A stretch of 26,748 nucleotides of DNA from Gracilaria vermiculophylla (GCA_019155205.2 JAHNZQ020000049.1:1145157-1171904), one strand, 5' to 3'. Shown: positions 9,842 through 20,800, counted from the stretch's first letter. The notes: generated from the sequence alone by a model not told the origin. Program-made: numbers and translations.

Positions 9842-10358
9842 TGTAGTATAGTGGATCCTAAGGTGATATTGGGGAGTGGCTTTATGGCGCAATATTCCCA
9901 AGGAGGGCTCGTATTTTATTAACTGAGCCACGTGATGCATAAATTGGCCTGCGTGAGCTACAGTATCTTTGAGGGACGGTAGAATTTAGATTTATTCTAG
10001 TTAACTTGTGCAGGAAATTACTACAGCAGTGAGACCGTTCGAGCTCCTTCTCTGGGGAAGTAAACCAAGTACCCTTGAGTCTACCTCTATTTTTCCTGTT
10101 GGATACTCTCGTCGAACATCCGCAAGGTTTCTAAGCCGCCGATCCCCAGGTCGCCTCGTAGCAGCGCCAGTAGGGGCATCGTCCACCCAATGAGCCTTCC
10201 CATCCGCTTGGTGTTTTCGGATCCCCTTACAGAAATCCCCCGGCTCGCGACAGCGAATACAAGAGACCACCTTTAGAAAGTCGCGCCTTTGGAGTCAGCC
10301 AATACTTCTATCGGACGTTGTGCACTACCACCTTAAAAGGAGAACTGACGGTACCACA
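9842..10358 (+). repeat. Isolated family C LTR copy
   Basis: It begins TGTAGTATAGTGG and ends GGTACCACA, matching both family C termini in the 20195-20800 orientation. Relative to other copies it lacks about 40 bp in the middle (near 10030) and is the most diverged of the five. No polypurine tract precedes it, no TGG primer-binding site follows it, and the flanking pentamers (aaagc and gaacc) differ, so it is best read as an old solo LTR whose target duplication has decayed or been lost. Confidence 0.85.
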
Positions 10359-12793
10359 GAACCTTTCCGACTCTACAAAGCACGTTTGGGAATGAATAAC
10401 AGCAAGAACAAGCTATTTTTTTTATATAGGAGGGGCTTCTACAGATACTCTGTACAAAAAATATCTAGTTCTAGTGGTGTAATAGGTTTTCCAGAAGCTC
10501 GTAAATTTCATGGATGACAAACGTGATGGAAACAACAGCTTTGCAAATTTTAAATCTTTTTCTCACGCACAAGCTGCACTTACCATAAACATTGCTCCCA
10601 GGCACGTGTACTGCACACCTCTCACAGTAGAACATTTAGTGTAATTTATCATATATAAAGTAGCCCAGGAGTGGGTCGCCCATCACTAGTATGCTGAAGC
10701 TGCCGATGTGGTATAAGTTTTCTTCGTTGTCAATTTTTGGCGTAGCATCGTCGTGCGACGGTTGCAAGACGCGTGACATTTTCTTCAACTGCCGTTGCAA
10801 CACTTCTCCAATAAGGTCTAATCACAGTAGATAATGTAGAGATTGTACTGAGATGTAGGGCCAGATTGCAATGCGGCGCAGATCTACAACTTGAGGGACA
10901 TTTTATAATCGCTGCGCCTTCAACATTAAAGTCAGCCGAGTTCTGCTCTGATTGTTTTCGCCATGCAGAGCCTCATCCTTTTCATGGAGATGTGCCGAAA
11001 AGAACGAAATGAAGACCCGTTTTGCGTCATTGCAAAGAAGCATCCATTCACTGGTTTAAATCTGATAATAAAAATAATTGTGTTTTACTTTAGTCACTGC
11101 ACTCTGCTCCGTATTGGTTTCGGTTTTTCCCTTGCGCTCTTTTTTCCCCTCTTAATCGGGTTGCGATTTCCCTTATTTCACCCACTTTTTTCGTTTCTTT
11201 TGTCCTTCTTCGGATTTTCCTCACTTGGATCTATCTCTCGCCCTTACATTTACCAGAACCCTCATGGTCTATACAGCCATTTTACGCAGAGTAACGGCTT
11301 TCTCGACGGTGCTGGACAGGTTCATTCTCTACATCTATCTCCTTAGAAGACTGTGGTAAGAAAATCCCTATAGAGACATCTTTTCCGGGATTTTTCTCTG
11401 CAGCCAGATTGACGGAAGTCGTACTCAATTTCACTCATATGGTTAACACAGATATTTTAAAGAGCCAGCAGGCATCCGTTTTGGATTCTGCATCTCTAAT
11501 GGAGAGAGATATATATATTATGGCGTAAATAAGAGATGGAAGATAGATTCATTGCAAATTTTGCCCTCCGAAAACACAGGCCACTACAGTATGTAGATTC
11601 CGATCTGTTTTCAAAGAGCGTTTGTTTGCCGAAAAAGAGGCGAGACGAAAACCATATGACATCTTGGAGCCACTCTAAATAAAAACGTAATTCCAAGAAT
11701 GTCAAAAAGGGAATCAGCGAAGCATGAAGAGAGACTAGATTACTTTTGTACTCTTAACATGTTGGCGGTTAGGGAACGTTGAGGACAGGATTCTGAAAAT
11801 AGCTTTCCTTATTCACCCAGCCTACTGAAAGAGGTAGTATTTATGTGCTCTTTGTAGCGCATATACATCTGAGCAAAAAAAGGCATCGTCGTCATCATAA
11901 TTACCATTACTGGAAGCTCTACTCAACCCAAAAACATTTAAAACAAATTAAATTCGACTTCCTTCGGACCTCTGACATTTTCTATTTTCAACTTTTTTGT
12001 TTACACTCCCTCTATAGTTTCATATCTTATTTAGACCGAGTGACGTTCATAGTTCACTGAACCATATTTACAGTAAAGTTCAGGTTCGGATATCTGATTT
12101 TATTTTTTACTTTGGACATTGCACCATTTGACGTTCTTGCTTCCCCAGCCTTTTATTATGAGAAGGAGCAGGATATCCGCATGTTTTTCTTTTTATGGCC
12201 AGTACGCCACTGAAATGCACTGGAGGTATTCGTATAAATAGTGGTTGACACCTTTCGAGATAAAGAACGTTTTCCAAGTAGATCTTCGAGCTAAGATAGC
12301 TCCTCGATGCAGTCGGAAAGTGCACAAACCTCAACTTTAACAGTGAAAACGAGGGCATTGTGTTGCTTAAGGGTTCTCAAGCACAGAAGAAGGCTGTCAG
12401 GATACGCAGCAAAATGAGTTGCAAAGTGTCGGTGTTGTTCATCTCTAGCCCCGTAACTATCGCCAAATGCAGTACGTGGCCTTGGGACTCTCATGTACGA
12501 TATCATGACGGCGAAACCTTCCCGAGGATATCTCAGCGCTCTTTGGATTTACGTTGGGTCCCGAATTTATTTGTTTTTATGTCAGCTTCTCAGAAATACA
12601 CGTGCAATTGCATTATCCGGTCAGGTACAATGTTGTGGGCGCCATCACGAGACGGTGACGCAGAATGCTAAACACGTGTAATAATGAAAGCCAAAAGGGT
12701 GCTCTTCGTAGCTAAAAGCCCCAAAACAAGTTGAAAACAGTGGGATCAAAGGAACTAAACCCACTCGATGAAAGAAAATATCACTAGGGAGAG
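10359..12793. other. AT-rich region without supported genes
   Basis: No retroelement domain or conserved motif could be read in any frame. The longest plus-strand frame (10963-11346, 127 codons) is driven by a T-rich tract around 11120-11240 and gives a Phe/Leu-rich translation of low complexity. A GA/TA-rich run sits at about 11499-11520. The stretch ends at the assembly gap. Confidence 0.5.
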
Positions 12794-12893
12794 NNNNNNN
12801 NNNNNNNNNNNNNNNNNNNNNNNNNNNNNNNNNNNNNNNNNNNNNNNNNNNNNNNNNNNNNNNNNNNNNNNNNNNNNNNNNNNNNNNNNNNNN
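12794..12893. other. Assembly gap (100 N)
   Basis: Exactly 100 N, the conventional size for a gap of unknown length. Sequence on either side cannot be assumed to be adjacent or in correct relative orientation. Confidence 0.98.
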
Positions 12894-13404
12894 CAGAAGC
12901 AGGCGCATACAATCCTTACAGGGCTTCCCGAGGAGAGCTACTAACAGCAGGATATGCTTTCGCTCTATACCCAAGCTGGCCCTTTGCAGGAAAGGTTGCA
13001 CGGCACGTCGCCTGCGGATACCTTCCCGTCAAGTATTTCCGTCCGGGAATTAACAGGTCTTTCGACCGACACCATTATCCGAGAAAAGCTCCGGTGGGCC
13101 TCACAGACGACAGAAACACCTTTGGTACAGACTATCCGTCTCCCGTCCACGCCTGAGGCGCTTCAACCGGTCTTGGCGACGGTATTCCCCACCCTATCGG
13201 GCAACTAGCGGCAAACGCCTCACTAAAAGCCCTTTATCCAGCGGCGAGCGCCTCACTGGTTGTTGATGATGATGGGGGGTGGGGCTTAGATGCTGGTCGA
13301 TTGTTGAGGTGAGTTCAGACCGAAGTCTGTAGCTCAGAACCTCCCTTTATAGTGTTTAGAGACCCTACAAACGAGCCAAATACGCATTTCTACTTGCTAG
13401 TTAC
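12894..13404 (-). repeat. LTR-like segment next to the gap
   Basis: On the minus strand this has TATAAAG (13352-13345) and, about 165 bp further, GGGGAATACCGTCGCC followed by ACCGG and TTGAAGC (13190-13161), which matches GGGGAATACCGCCGCA, ACCGGG and TTGAGC in the solo LTR (4177-4148). The region is GC-rich compared with its flanks and has no credible gene. The expected downstream part falls in the gap, so no termini can be checked. Confidence 0.35.
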
Positions 13405-14500
13405 TCATGTGTGTGTCTGGGCTACTCCATTGGCTTCTGGAGGCCTCCGGAGCTGCACACTAACCAATAATAAAGCGACAATTTGCGCCAGCATCACTAA
13501 AATACTGTAGTCTTTGCTGGGCCAACAAAGCGTGCAATGTGCTAGACAATACTGAAACATTCCACACGTGTGTTCCAGCAATGTATGGCACATTCCGCAA
13601 CATTCGCGACCGACAAATGTGACACAAATAGGCGTGACCATACGTCTTAAGGAAATAAGAACTATTCGTCATCTTCAACTACTTGTAGTGACCATTTTTT
13701 CGATGAATACACCATGGTCTTGGAACGTTCTCAAAACTGGTACAAGTGAACCTATATGGCCAAGGATCTTATTTTTATGATAGACCGGCTACACCGCGAC
13801 TTGATGAGATGCATCACAGGACAACATATAGAATCTATCCTTTGCGGTCAATGCTATTCAGATAACTATGAAAATGTCGCAGTTTCGATTTCTACTTCCT
13901 TGATAAAGTAATAAACGTGAAGGATGCTATCGTGTACTATTCTTTCAATTTAATTCTTAGAATTATACATTGGTAGGTGTTGACCTTTAGAAATTATTAT
14001 GAAGAGTCGAATCTCGGCTGGTACAAGCATAAGGGGTCCTTCTTTTATAAACTCAGTGCGTTTTTGGCACGTATTGAAAGTCTTTTCCAGCATCGTTTGA
14101 AGTATATGAACGAAGCTCGATATCCAAAGTGGGCTTGTAAACGTTTTGAGCTTTTCCGGCAAACGTTTTCGAGTGATCGTTTCTATCTTAGTTAACTTGT
14201 GTTTTCAAAAGTATTTAAACAAAAAAGGTGGAACGTACTTCGGAAAGAGATTTTGGGCTTTGGTAGCCAACAAAGATGGAACGTGGGACAGAAACAGGTC
14301 AAAAGGTGATAAAGAGCAAACCATGTGAACCCGAACATTGAAAAATGACATGGTAGCAAAGGTCTATAATTCCAATTTCTTAGAGTGATTCGTCTCAAAA
14401 TAATTGAATGCGTAAAACATTGTCAGATTAAATCATTCGACTTGCGTATTTCATTGGGATGATGGGTCGTTCTAAAAAAGTTCTTGACCGTCGAGGATTT
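13405..14500. other. AT-rich region without supported genes
   Basis: No recognisable domain in any frame. Short frames of up to 72 codons only. The right-hand part may include the 5' LTR and leader of element B, but no second LTR copy exists in the window to define it. Confidence 0.45.
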
Positions 14501-14501
14501 G

Positions 14502-14509
14502 TATAAATA
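14502..14509 (+). promoter_or_regulatory. TATA-like box upstream of element B gag
   Basis: TATAAATA lies 138 bp before the first gag ATG (14647), with no other credible promoter between. This is consistent with an LTR promoter followed by a short R/U5 and leader, but LTR limits are not visible. Confidence 0.35.
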
Positions 14510-14646
14510 TTGAGTAGCACTTAGCAGCAGAGCTTTTGTTCGAACTAGTCAATATAGACGCCGTTTAATAAGAGGCGCTGTGGCAGGCCAGTCAGAAACT
14601 TGAACGATACGAATTCGAAAAAGGACAACTGTCTGGGTACTTAACT

Positions 14647-15639
14647 ATGAAAGCACGTGATCGCCGAGGATGGCGATTAGATGGAAAAGGTACTTCTTCT
14701 CTCTTGTGCTGGTTGTTTTTGCCTGATCGCGATTTGCCCCAGTATTTACTTCGCGAAACAATTTGCGTTTCGGCCGACAAGCCAGGACGATGGGAGGGAG
14801 AATCGGAGAAGTCAGATTTGCCAACAGTGTCACAATCGACAATGGTTAGGTTGGAAGTTGCGCTGCTTGAAGACGCTGATGTGCCATCCATTTCGGGCTT
14901 CTTGAAAGAAAGAAAAATTATTGAAATAAAAGTCATCGAGAAGAACAAAGAACCTGGCATGAACATTACTCCAACCTGCTACAAAGCGTCAGTGACCAAA
15001 ACTTTCTTGGAGATTCTTATTGACTATGAATACGTGCATGCCGAGTCTGTGACAAATATCACTGAAAAGATGCTGCAGGGCTGTTTGGAAAAGCATTCAA
15101 ATTTAGAATCCAAGAAGCTTCGCAGCGATGAATGGGAGCGCACTGTTTCTGACATTTGTATGGATGTGAAGGTTTCGGACGCCGGAATTCGAGTGTGGCA
15201 GCTGGTTGTGACCTACAAGGAAGCTTTGCGTAAAGCAGATTTTACTGAAGCAATTAAGAATTGTTCTGAGATTGCCATCCGTAACATTCGAGAATGCATC
15301 AGACCTAAGAAACTTCAAAACCATATGGAAAAGATAGTTCGTATGGAGGGTCGTACGAAGATTCACAAAGAAAATTTTTGGAGGTACACTAATCGCTTGG
15401 CAGTGGAAGCACAAATAGTGGAACAGGCCCATATTGTAAGTGTTCGATCTGCTTTTGACACGAAGGAAAATGATACGGTTATATTGCCCTTAACTGGTGA
15501 CAAGAACAGCGATGGAAGTCAAAAGAGAACCTTGGATGCCTACGGAAGGTAATAAAGTAACCAAGGACTGACGAAGCGTCTTCCATTTTACTGGAATACC
15601 GAGAAGTGTCCTGGAGAGCGTCATCCGTTGAGAGATTGC
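14647..15639 (+). pseudogene. gag: Element B gag remnant
   Basis: An open frame of 301 codons starts at ATG 14647, ends at TAA 15550-15552 and is rich in charged residues and helical segments. The middle and C-terminal part (from about residue 105, EPGMNITPTCYKASVTKTF, through AIRNIRECIRPKKLQNHMEK) resembles the capsid region of oomycete gypsy gag proteins. In another frame after the stop, a knuckle remnant C-P-G-E-R-H-P-L-R-D-C (15607-15639) keeps C-x4-H-x4-C of the nucleocapsid CCHC pattern; the first Cys is not visible. The first 70 residues are less convincing and the true start may be further in. Role by family: particle assembly and RNA packaging. Confidence 0.75.
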
Positions 15640-15792
15640 AAGAATAAATGACATTATAAACGCAAAGAGATATGGTCTTGAACTGGCAAGCAGCAGAGAG
15701 AGAAGCAAAAGAAGAAGAGGAAGATTTAAGCACTGAAGTCTTTTCAAGATGAAGAGAACTCTGTTACGTTTGAAGCGACTTTCATCGGTTGC

Positions 15793-16473
15793 TTGGATAA
15801 CGCAGAGTTCAGGCTTCTAACAGATCAAGGTGCTTTCTTGAACTGTATTCCTCGTACGATGGTTGACATTTTGAAGAAGAATGGATGCATCAGAGTCATC
15901 GTGATTTTGCAGCCACTAGAGATCTATAACATGTTTCATGAAGGTGCACCGGCTATTTTGGCCTACAGAAAGTGCACAGCAGATCTGGAGTTAGACGTCA
16001 GAAATGGCACACGTCTACGTATTTGTAACGCTTGCTTGCGTACAATGGACATCACTTGCGACTACGAGGTATCTTGTCCAGAAGTTCTGATCTGCATGGG
16101 GCTGAACAATAAGACGCATCTGGAGGCGGTGGCAACGAAACTCATTGGGGAACGTGATATCAGCACGCTCGCCTGGGACCTTTTAGTGGAGAAACGTTAC
16201 TCCCGAATGGCGTCGTTATCGTCAAGTACCAGCTCCATGTACCACGAGTTTGGAAACCTGAACGATGATCATGAGCTACATGTTGACAGCGTGTACATCG
16301 CCCTCGGAGACGATGACCCCAAAGATATATGCGAAGTTTTAGAAAACCTTGTCACAGATACCAGGGACAATGGAATGACTTCCAGTGGCTGTGAACACCG
16401 ACAAATGTTGTTCCAGAAGTATAGAAAAGTGTTTCGTCTTCGTCTGGGCAAGACAACGCCGGCCAAAGTCTAA
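15793..16473 (+). pseudogene. pol: Element B protease and start of RT
   Basis: An open frame of 226 codons without a good ATG at its start, so it is probably part of a polyprotein. The sequence NAEFRLLTDQGAFLNCIP (near the start) occupies the retropepsin active-site position, with D-Q-G where D-[ST]-G is usual; the following pattern of hydrophobic strands and SCPEVLICMGLN (equivalent of the LLGRP-type end) supports the protease call. After a variable spacer, the frame ends with HRQMLFQKYRKVFRLRLGKTTPAKV, the usual lead-in to RT. It stops at TAA 16471-16473. Whether Gln in the active site is family-typical or a lesion needs comparison with intact relatives. Confidence 0.75.
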
Positions 16474-17340
16474 CAACGTCTATCAGAGACCCTGGAACGG
16501 CACGATCCAGTCTAGGTGAACGTCATACGGTACGCAAAGTCACATAGAAAGTATATGGACACCATCCTTTAACAATTGGTAGACATGGCATTCATACTCC
16601 CAAATTGTAAGCACAAGTGCCAATGTGTTCCGTTGGTTGTACTCGAGTAGAGTAGGGTGAAGCTCAGGCTCAAACGCAACCTCCGTCCGCTCAATGTCGC
16701 GACTAAGAAAAATGCATGACCAATGCCTAATAGTGAGGCAGAGTTGCAGGAGTTTTGAGGAAGAATCGTCTTTGCTGCAAGTGATCTATTGTATGGATAT
16801 TGGCAGCTAGCTATATGAGGATTCGTATGAAACGCGCTCCTCCGCTACACCTTACGGCGTATACTCGTCTCGTAGAGTGCTCTTGGGGATGACGAATGCT
16901 GTATAACATTGTCAAGGATCAACCTATCCGCTTTTTGAGCATATGAAACAGTCTCTCAAGCTTTGGATAAATGATCCCGCATTGAATGGGAAAGCTGTGG
17001 AGGCACTGCTGAAAAGATTGGCTGAGTTCTTCCAAACGAGTCAGGAGAAAGACCTCTACGTGTCTGCTCTGAAATATAATTTCTCCAAAAAAGAGATCCG
17101 CTGGTGTGGCCGAATCATCGACGAACACGGATACCAGATGGATTCCACACAGGTGGAAGCCTTTCGAGGTTTGTAGATGCCCCATACGGCAGACGAAGTC
17201 TGTGAATTTGTCCGTTGATATATGTGGATAGGTCATCGAATCCCAAATCGAGTTGCTCGAATGCAAACGATGAGCAGGATTTTGAAACAAGCGTACGCAA
17301 AAGTCGGGAAGCGAAAGAAGACGTTGCTCCGATGAACACA
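16474..17340 (+). pseudogene. pol: Element B reverse transcriptase, heavily broken
   Basis: Continuing in frame after 16473, RT blocks are recognisable between frequent stops: LRPLNVATKKNA, then DLLYGYWQLAI. From 16943 a second frame gives MKQSLKLWINDPAL, where W-I-N-D stands in for the W-x-D-D catalytic box (first Asp changed to Asn), followed by ALKYNFSKKEIRWCGRIIDE, the conserved C-terminal palm/thumb border, ending at TAG 17174-17176. About ten stops and at least two frameshifts make this a long-dead copy. Confidence 0.85.
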
Positions 17341-17394
17341 GCTACATAGCCTATCTTAAGGATCAGACAACGAGGCCTCCTTCAAAGATGTTCA

Positions 17395-17900
17395 AGAAAG
17401 CCTACACAACAGTGTAAGGTTAGCTTTAGTCATAGAAGATAATATTATTTGTATATTCACAGACGCTTCAGAGAAGTTTTGGGCAGAAGTAGTGACGTAG
17501 ACGGAGGAATACCAGCTGAAAGGCCTTGTCAAGGCACAAGAGCATGAGCCTCTTGGAAACTTGGGTGCAGAGTTCACTGAAACACGAGAAGGATGGGAAA
17601 AGTGTGAGAAGGAAGCTTATGCGGTCTTTCACACGTTCAAGAAGATGGAATACATCCTTCTCCGCCGCGGCAATACCGTCCTTTTTATATAGACCATCAC
17701 AATCCTCTGTTTGTGTTTTGCCCTACAGCGTTTGAGCCATCGCTAGAAAAGCACAACATATACAAGGTACAGGAATGGGTTTTGTATCTTGCGAGATTTT
17801 CTTACATTATTGAGCACATTTAAGGGCACAAAAACACTTGTGCAGATAAGCTAACGCGCTGGATGAAAAAAAAGGTCAAGAGCAGCAGCCAGATCGGTCT
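17395..17900 (+). pseudogene. pol: Element B RNase H remnant
   Basis: IICIFTDASEKFWAEVVT (about 17440-17500) is the first RNase H motif with its Asp (T-D-A-S). EPLGNLGAEFTETREGW then EKCEKEAYAVFHTFKKM (17550-17650) matches the F-x-E-x-x-x-W and Glu helix region. The third motif near 17690 (T-D-H in relatives) has degraded, and the linker to integrase is only partly readable. Several stops. Confidence 0.75.
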
Positions 17901-17908
17901 CCAATCTT

Positions 17909-18359
17909 TTGTTGACCTCAGCGCAAATGCAGCCTTCACCTGGATCTTTCCAATGTCCAACTATGGCAGAGATAAGGGCACTCCGGCAGAGAGCGAAGGA
18001 GGAATTGAATGTTGTCGGAAATGAAGACGGCATGCTTCTGGTTAAGGGAAGTATATGGATCCCCGAAAATGATGTCAAAATGACGCTCAAGCTCATGGAC
18101 GTATCTCATACTGGAAGCCGTTGTTATCGAGGCTCCGCCGCGACTGAGTGTATCCTAAGCGAGATATTCTACTGGATTTCTTCGACCAGTGACGTGAGCG
18201 TTTTTGTCAAAGACTTTCTTTACTGTCTCCTATCAAGGGCTTGATTATTGATGGCAAGGTTTTACGGCAACGCTCTTCTCATGCGCCACGCCCTCATTAA
18301 CTCATTCGTTTCGATTTATTATAAATTCGGAAGAGTAAAGCAGGTTTCAGATATCTCTT
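17909..18359 (+). pseudogene. pol: Element B integrase N-terminus, interrupted by an LTR
   Basis: A frame of 111 codons (17909-18244) contains the linker (IWIPENDVKMTLKLMDVSH) and an HHCC-type zinc module: SHTGSRCYRG, where the second His is Cys, and YCLLSRAG at the end, where the first Cys of the final C-x2-C is Tyr-Cys. A TGA (18242-18244) is followed in other frames by the start of the catalytic core: LIIDGKVLR, then LIRFDLL (first Asp) and KSKAGFRYL just before 18359. The core breaks exactly at the start of the family C LTR. Confidence 0.8.
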
Positions 18360-18914
18360 TGTGGTATTGTCAGTTCTCCTTCCGAGTTAGTAGAGCACGA
18401 CGTCCGTTAGGAGTTTTTGTTGACTCTGAAGATGCGTGTTCCTGAAAGTGGGCTCCGATATTTGCTGTCGCGTGCCAGGGAAATTTTTAAAAGGGGATCT
18501 GCAAACACTAAGCGGAGAGGGAGGTTCACTGGGCAGAAAATGTTCCTACAGGCGCTGCTATGATGCGACCTGGGGATCGGCGGCTTAGAAACCTGAGGAT
18601 TATCGACGAGAGTCTCCAACCGGAAAAGTAGGTGAAGACTTAAGGGTACTTGCCTTTACTTTTCCAGAGGGAGAGCTCAACCGGCAGATTAAGTATCAAG
18701 ACGGGAGCCCACCTCCGCAGGTCTCACTACTGTAGTAATTACCTGCATAAATTAACTAAAACAAATATAAATTCTACCGTCCCTTAAGAATACTGTAGCG
18801 CACGCGGGCGGAACTATGCACCATGTGGCTCAGCTAATAAAATACGAGGCCTCCTTATGAATATCACGCCATAAAGCCACATCACCATATTTCCTTAGGA
18901 GCCACTGTACTACA
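18360..18914 (-). repeat. Family C LTR, 3' LTR of element D (555 bp)
   Basis: Complete: on the minus strand it starts TGTAGTACAGTGGCTCC at 18914 and ends CAATACCACA at 18360. A polypurine tract lies two bases upstream of its start, which identifies it as a 3' LTR. The adjacent pentamer in B (18355-18359, ctctt) is the candidate target duplication; the partner copy would be beyond the nested insertions. Confidence 0.9.
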
Positions 18915-18916
18915 TA

Positions 18917-18927
18917 CCCCCTTTCCT
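18917..18927 (-). promoter_or_regulatory. Polypurine tract of element D
   Basis: On the minus strand TTTAGGAAAGGGGG ends two bases before the LTR start TGTAGTAC. This is the position of the primer for plus-strand DNA synthesis in LTR retrotransposons. It differs from the element C tract by one A to G change. Confidence 0.8.
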
Positions 18928-19426
18928 AAATCGCACCACGTCCTAACGGTTCATCTTCCGATTTCTTGATCCCCGGGGTAGCTCCTATCGGTGTTGATGC
19001 AAGCGTGGCCTATGACCATTGACACATTCTCTCCTTCAGGCGTTCCTTCATTATTCCACATTCCAACGCGGTGTTCCACCGCGGGCTCGGTTTTTATCCC
19101 TTGCGGTGTTTGCAGGCCTTGTTACTTCTGATCCCAGCTGCGTCTCCTCTTTTTTGGCGTAATCCGTTGGTGGTGCCGCGCCAGTCGGCGGCGTGAGCTT
19201 CCGCGCACTCCAGCGTGTCGTGCGCGGTGCAAGCGCGCGACCTCCCTGACCAGAGCTTGGGTCAGTCCAGAGTGGACACTGACTCCGTCAAAGCACGTGA
19301 CGCTCCGATTTCTTCGCGGTTGCTTCCTTGGGAAACATCCGCTTCATCGCGTCCGTTCGTTCAATCTCCGTGAAGGTGCAAGTCTCATAATCCACTCGTC
19401 TGCGCCCCCTTCAGCCTCCACTGGAT

Positions 19427-20194
19427 ATGATCGTCCGCCTTGTTATGGTGCTCCATACCTCGCCTGCTTCTGGTCGCCTGGCGTCTCTGCGAATTCCACG
19501 ATGGCGGCTTGACGCGGCTCCCTTACCGGTTGGGCGTATAGCCGTGGGCCGTTCCTCAGGTGGTGTCAGATCACTCTCCGCAGGTGCTACCACGCGTCTG
19601 GTCGCCATCCATCCGGCTTCCTACACCTTCGACATGTCGTCTCCGACTCCGGCCCATACGTCTCCTTCGAATCATGAGGTGTACCATACCTCAACAAGTG
19701 CACCGTTCCGTCCAGGAGAGCATTTTCATCATCGCGCCACGCGGGTCTTCGTCCCGTTCCACAACAGTCGCGTACGTTTCCCGTGCCCCGTGGAGAACTT
19801 CATTCACCACTTCGACCCATACTTCCAGGCGATGCGATTCTGCGCCGTATCGGAGGTTGCGTGGAACGATCAGAAGTGGAAGCTGGGGGACGCCTATCGC
19901 GCTCACTGGCTGCACACCAATGTGAACGGTGACACCGCTCCAACCACGGTGGGACACTGCGATACTCCATATCTGAGGTGCGCCGAGGAACGCGAGATTC
20001 AGGCGCGACCCCAGGTACTCCTTCATAAAGAGAGCTCACACCAACGGGCGGGGCGACCCGGAAGCATTTCGTATGGACTCTCTGCCCTCGCGGTGTTGCC
20101 CTTCGATCTACCATCCGATCACCTCTATGGGTTCAACCGAAATCGATGGGTGACGCACCTTGCAGATGAGACCCGAGTATGCACCACTTTCGGG
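19427..20194 (+). pseudogene. Antisense ORF of element D, 3' truncated
   Basis: ATG at 19427 sits in the same context (GGATATGA) as ATG 21962 in element C. From there 256 codons run without a stop or indel relative to C and stay clearly similar: RIPRWRLD, HTSTSAPFRPGEH, HRATRVFVPFH, EVAWNDQKW, PTTVGHCDTPYL, CAEEREIQA, VLLHKESSHQRAG and HLADETRV are shared or nearly so. The region just downstream of the start is less conserved, so a later Met (MSSPTPAHTSP, about 19634) could be the true start. The frame runs into LTR E at 20195 and gains an artificial tail to 20296. I do not recognise the protein family; it is Pro/His/Arg-rich with no obvious membrane segment or signal peptide. Conserved frame between diverged copies argues that it codes. 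Confidence 0.7.
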
Positions 20195-20800
20195 AGTAGT
20201 ACAATGGCTCCTAAGGCGATAACGGTGGTGGGGCCTTATGGCAAAGTATTCCTAAGGAGGGCTCGTATTTTATTAGCTGGGCCACGTGGCGCATAATTCC
20301 GCCCGCGTGTGCTACAGTATCCTTAAGGGACGGTAGTATTTATACTTATATTAGTTAATTTATGCTACAGTATCCTTAAGGGACGGTAGAATTTATATAT
20401 TTTTTAGTTGATTTATGCAGGTAAATACTACAGTAGGGAATCCTGCCGATTTGGGCTCCCGGCTTGATATTTAGTCTGCCGATTGAGAGCCACCTCTGGG
20501 GAAGTAATGACAAGCACCCTCGAGTCTTCATCTACTTTTCCGGTTGGAGTCTCTCGTCGATCAACTCAGAATCCTAAGCCGCCGATCCCCAGGTCGCATC
20601 ACAGCAGCGCCTGTTGGAACATTGTCCGCAAAGTGAACCTCCCCTTCGCTTGGTGTTTGCAGAAATGTTTCAAAAATTCCCCCGGCTCGCGACAGCGTAT
20701 ACCGGAGACCACCTTTAGGAATACGCGCCTTTGGAGTCAACAAAAACACCTAACGGACGTTGTGATTTACTACCTCGAGAGGAGGGCTGACAATACCACA
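20195..20800 (+). repeat. Family C LTR, probable 5' LTR of element E (606 bp)
   Basis: Starts AGTAGTACAATGG (family TGTAGTACAGTGG, first T changed to A) and ends CAATACCACA at 20800, in the opposite direction to the LTRs of D and C. It is 606 bp because of a 53-bp tandem duplication (20311-20416); without it the length is 553, as in the others. Its start is fused to the middle of D's antisense ORF, and a TGG that could begin a primer-binding site follows two bases after its end, so I read it as the 5' LTR of a truncated insertion. Confidence 0.82.
20311..20416 (+). repeat. 53-bp tandem duplication in LTR E
   Basis: Two units start gctacagtatccttaaggga at 20311 and 20364 and differ slightly in their AT-rich second half. 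Other family C LTRs have a single unit. The unit begins with an imperfect dyad (CTACAGTATCC / GGGACGGTAG). Confidence 0.85.

Larger units (their letters stand above)
14647..18359 (+). mobile_element. Element B: decayed Ty3/gypsy retrotransposon, 3' truncated
   Basis: Plus-strand order is gag (14647-15639), protease (15793-16150), RT (16380-17340), RNase H (17430-17900) and integrase N-terminus (17909-18359). It is a different family from A: gag, protease and integrase segments do not match A closely. Decay is uneven, with a long open gag, then many stops in RT. It ends abruptly inside the integrase core where family C LTR begins (18360); the rest of integrase and the 3' LTR are not in the window. 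Confidence 0.9.
18360..20194 (-). mobile_element. Element D: 3' part of a family C retrotransposon
   Basis: In minus orientation this is the 3' end of a family C element: internal DNA carrying the antisense ORF (20194-18930), polypurine tract (18927-18917) and 3' LTR (18914-18360). It is colinear with the same region of element C (21449-22736) at about three-quarters protein identity by eye. Its 3' LTR end lies in the integrase of B, so D inserted there. It is cut at 20194 by LTR E; its pol is not in the window. Confidence 0.8.

Noticed and set aside
9837..10363. Target-site duplication around the isolated LTR.
   Set aside because: The flanking pentamers (aaagc and gaacc) do not match.
10963..11346. 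A 127-codon frame with hydrophobic segments.
   Set aside because: Driven by a T-rich low-complexity tract; no similarity recognised.
18360..20800. A DNA transposon with long terminal inverted repeats, because two oppositely oriented repeats flank an internal ORF.
   Set aside because: The repeats carry TG...CA ends with a polypurine tract on one side and a possible primer-binding site on the other, and the inner region is colinear with the 3' part of a retrotransposon. No transposase was seen.
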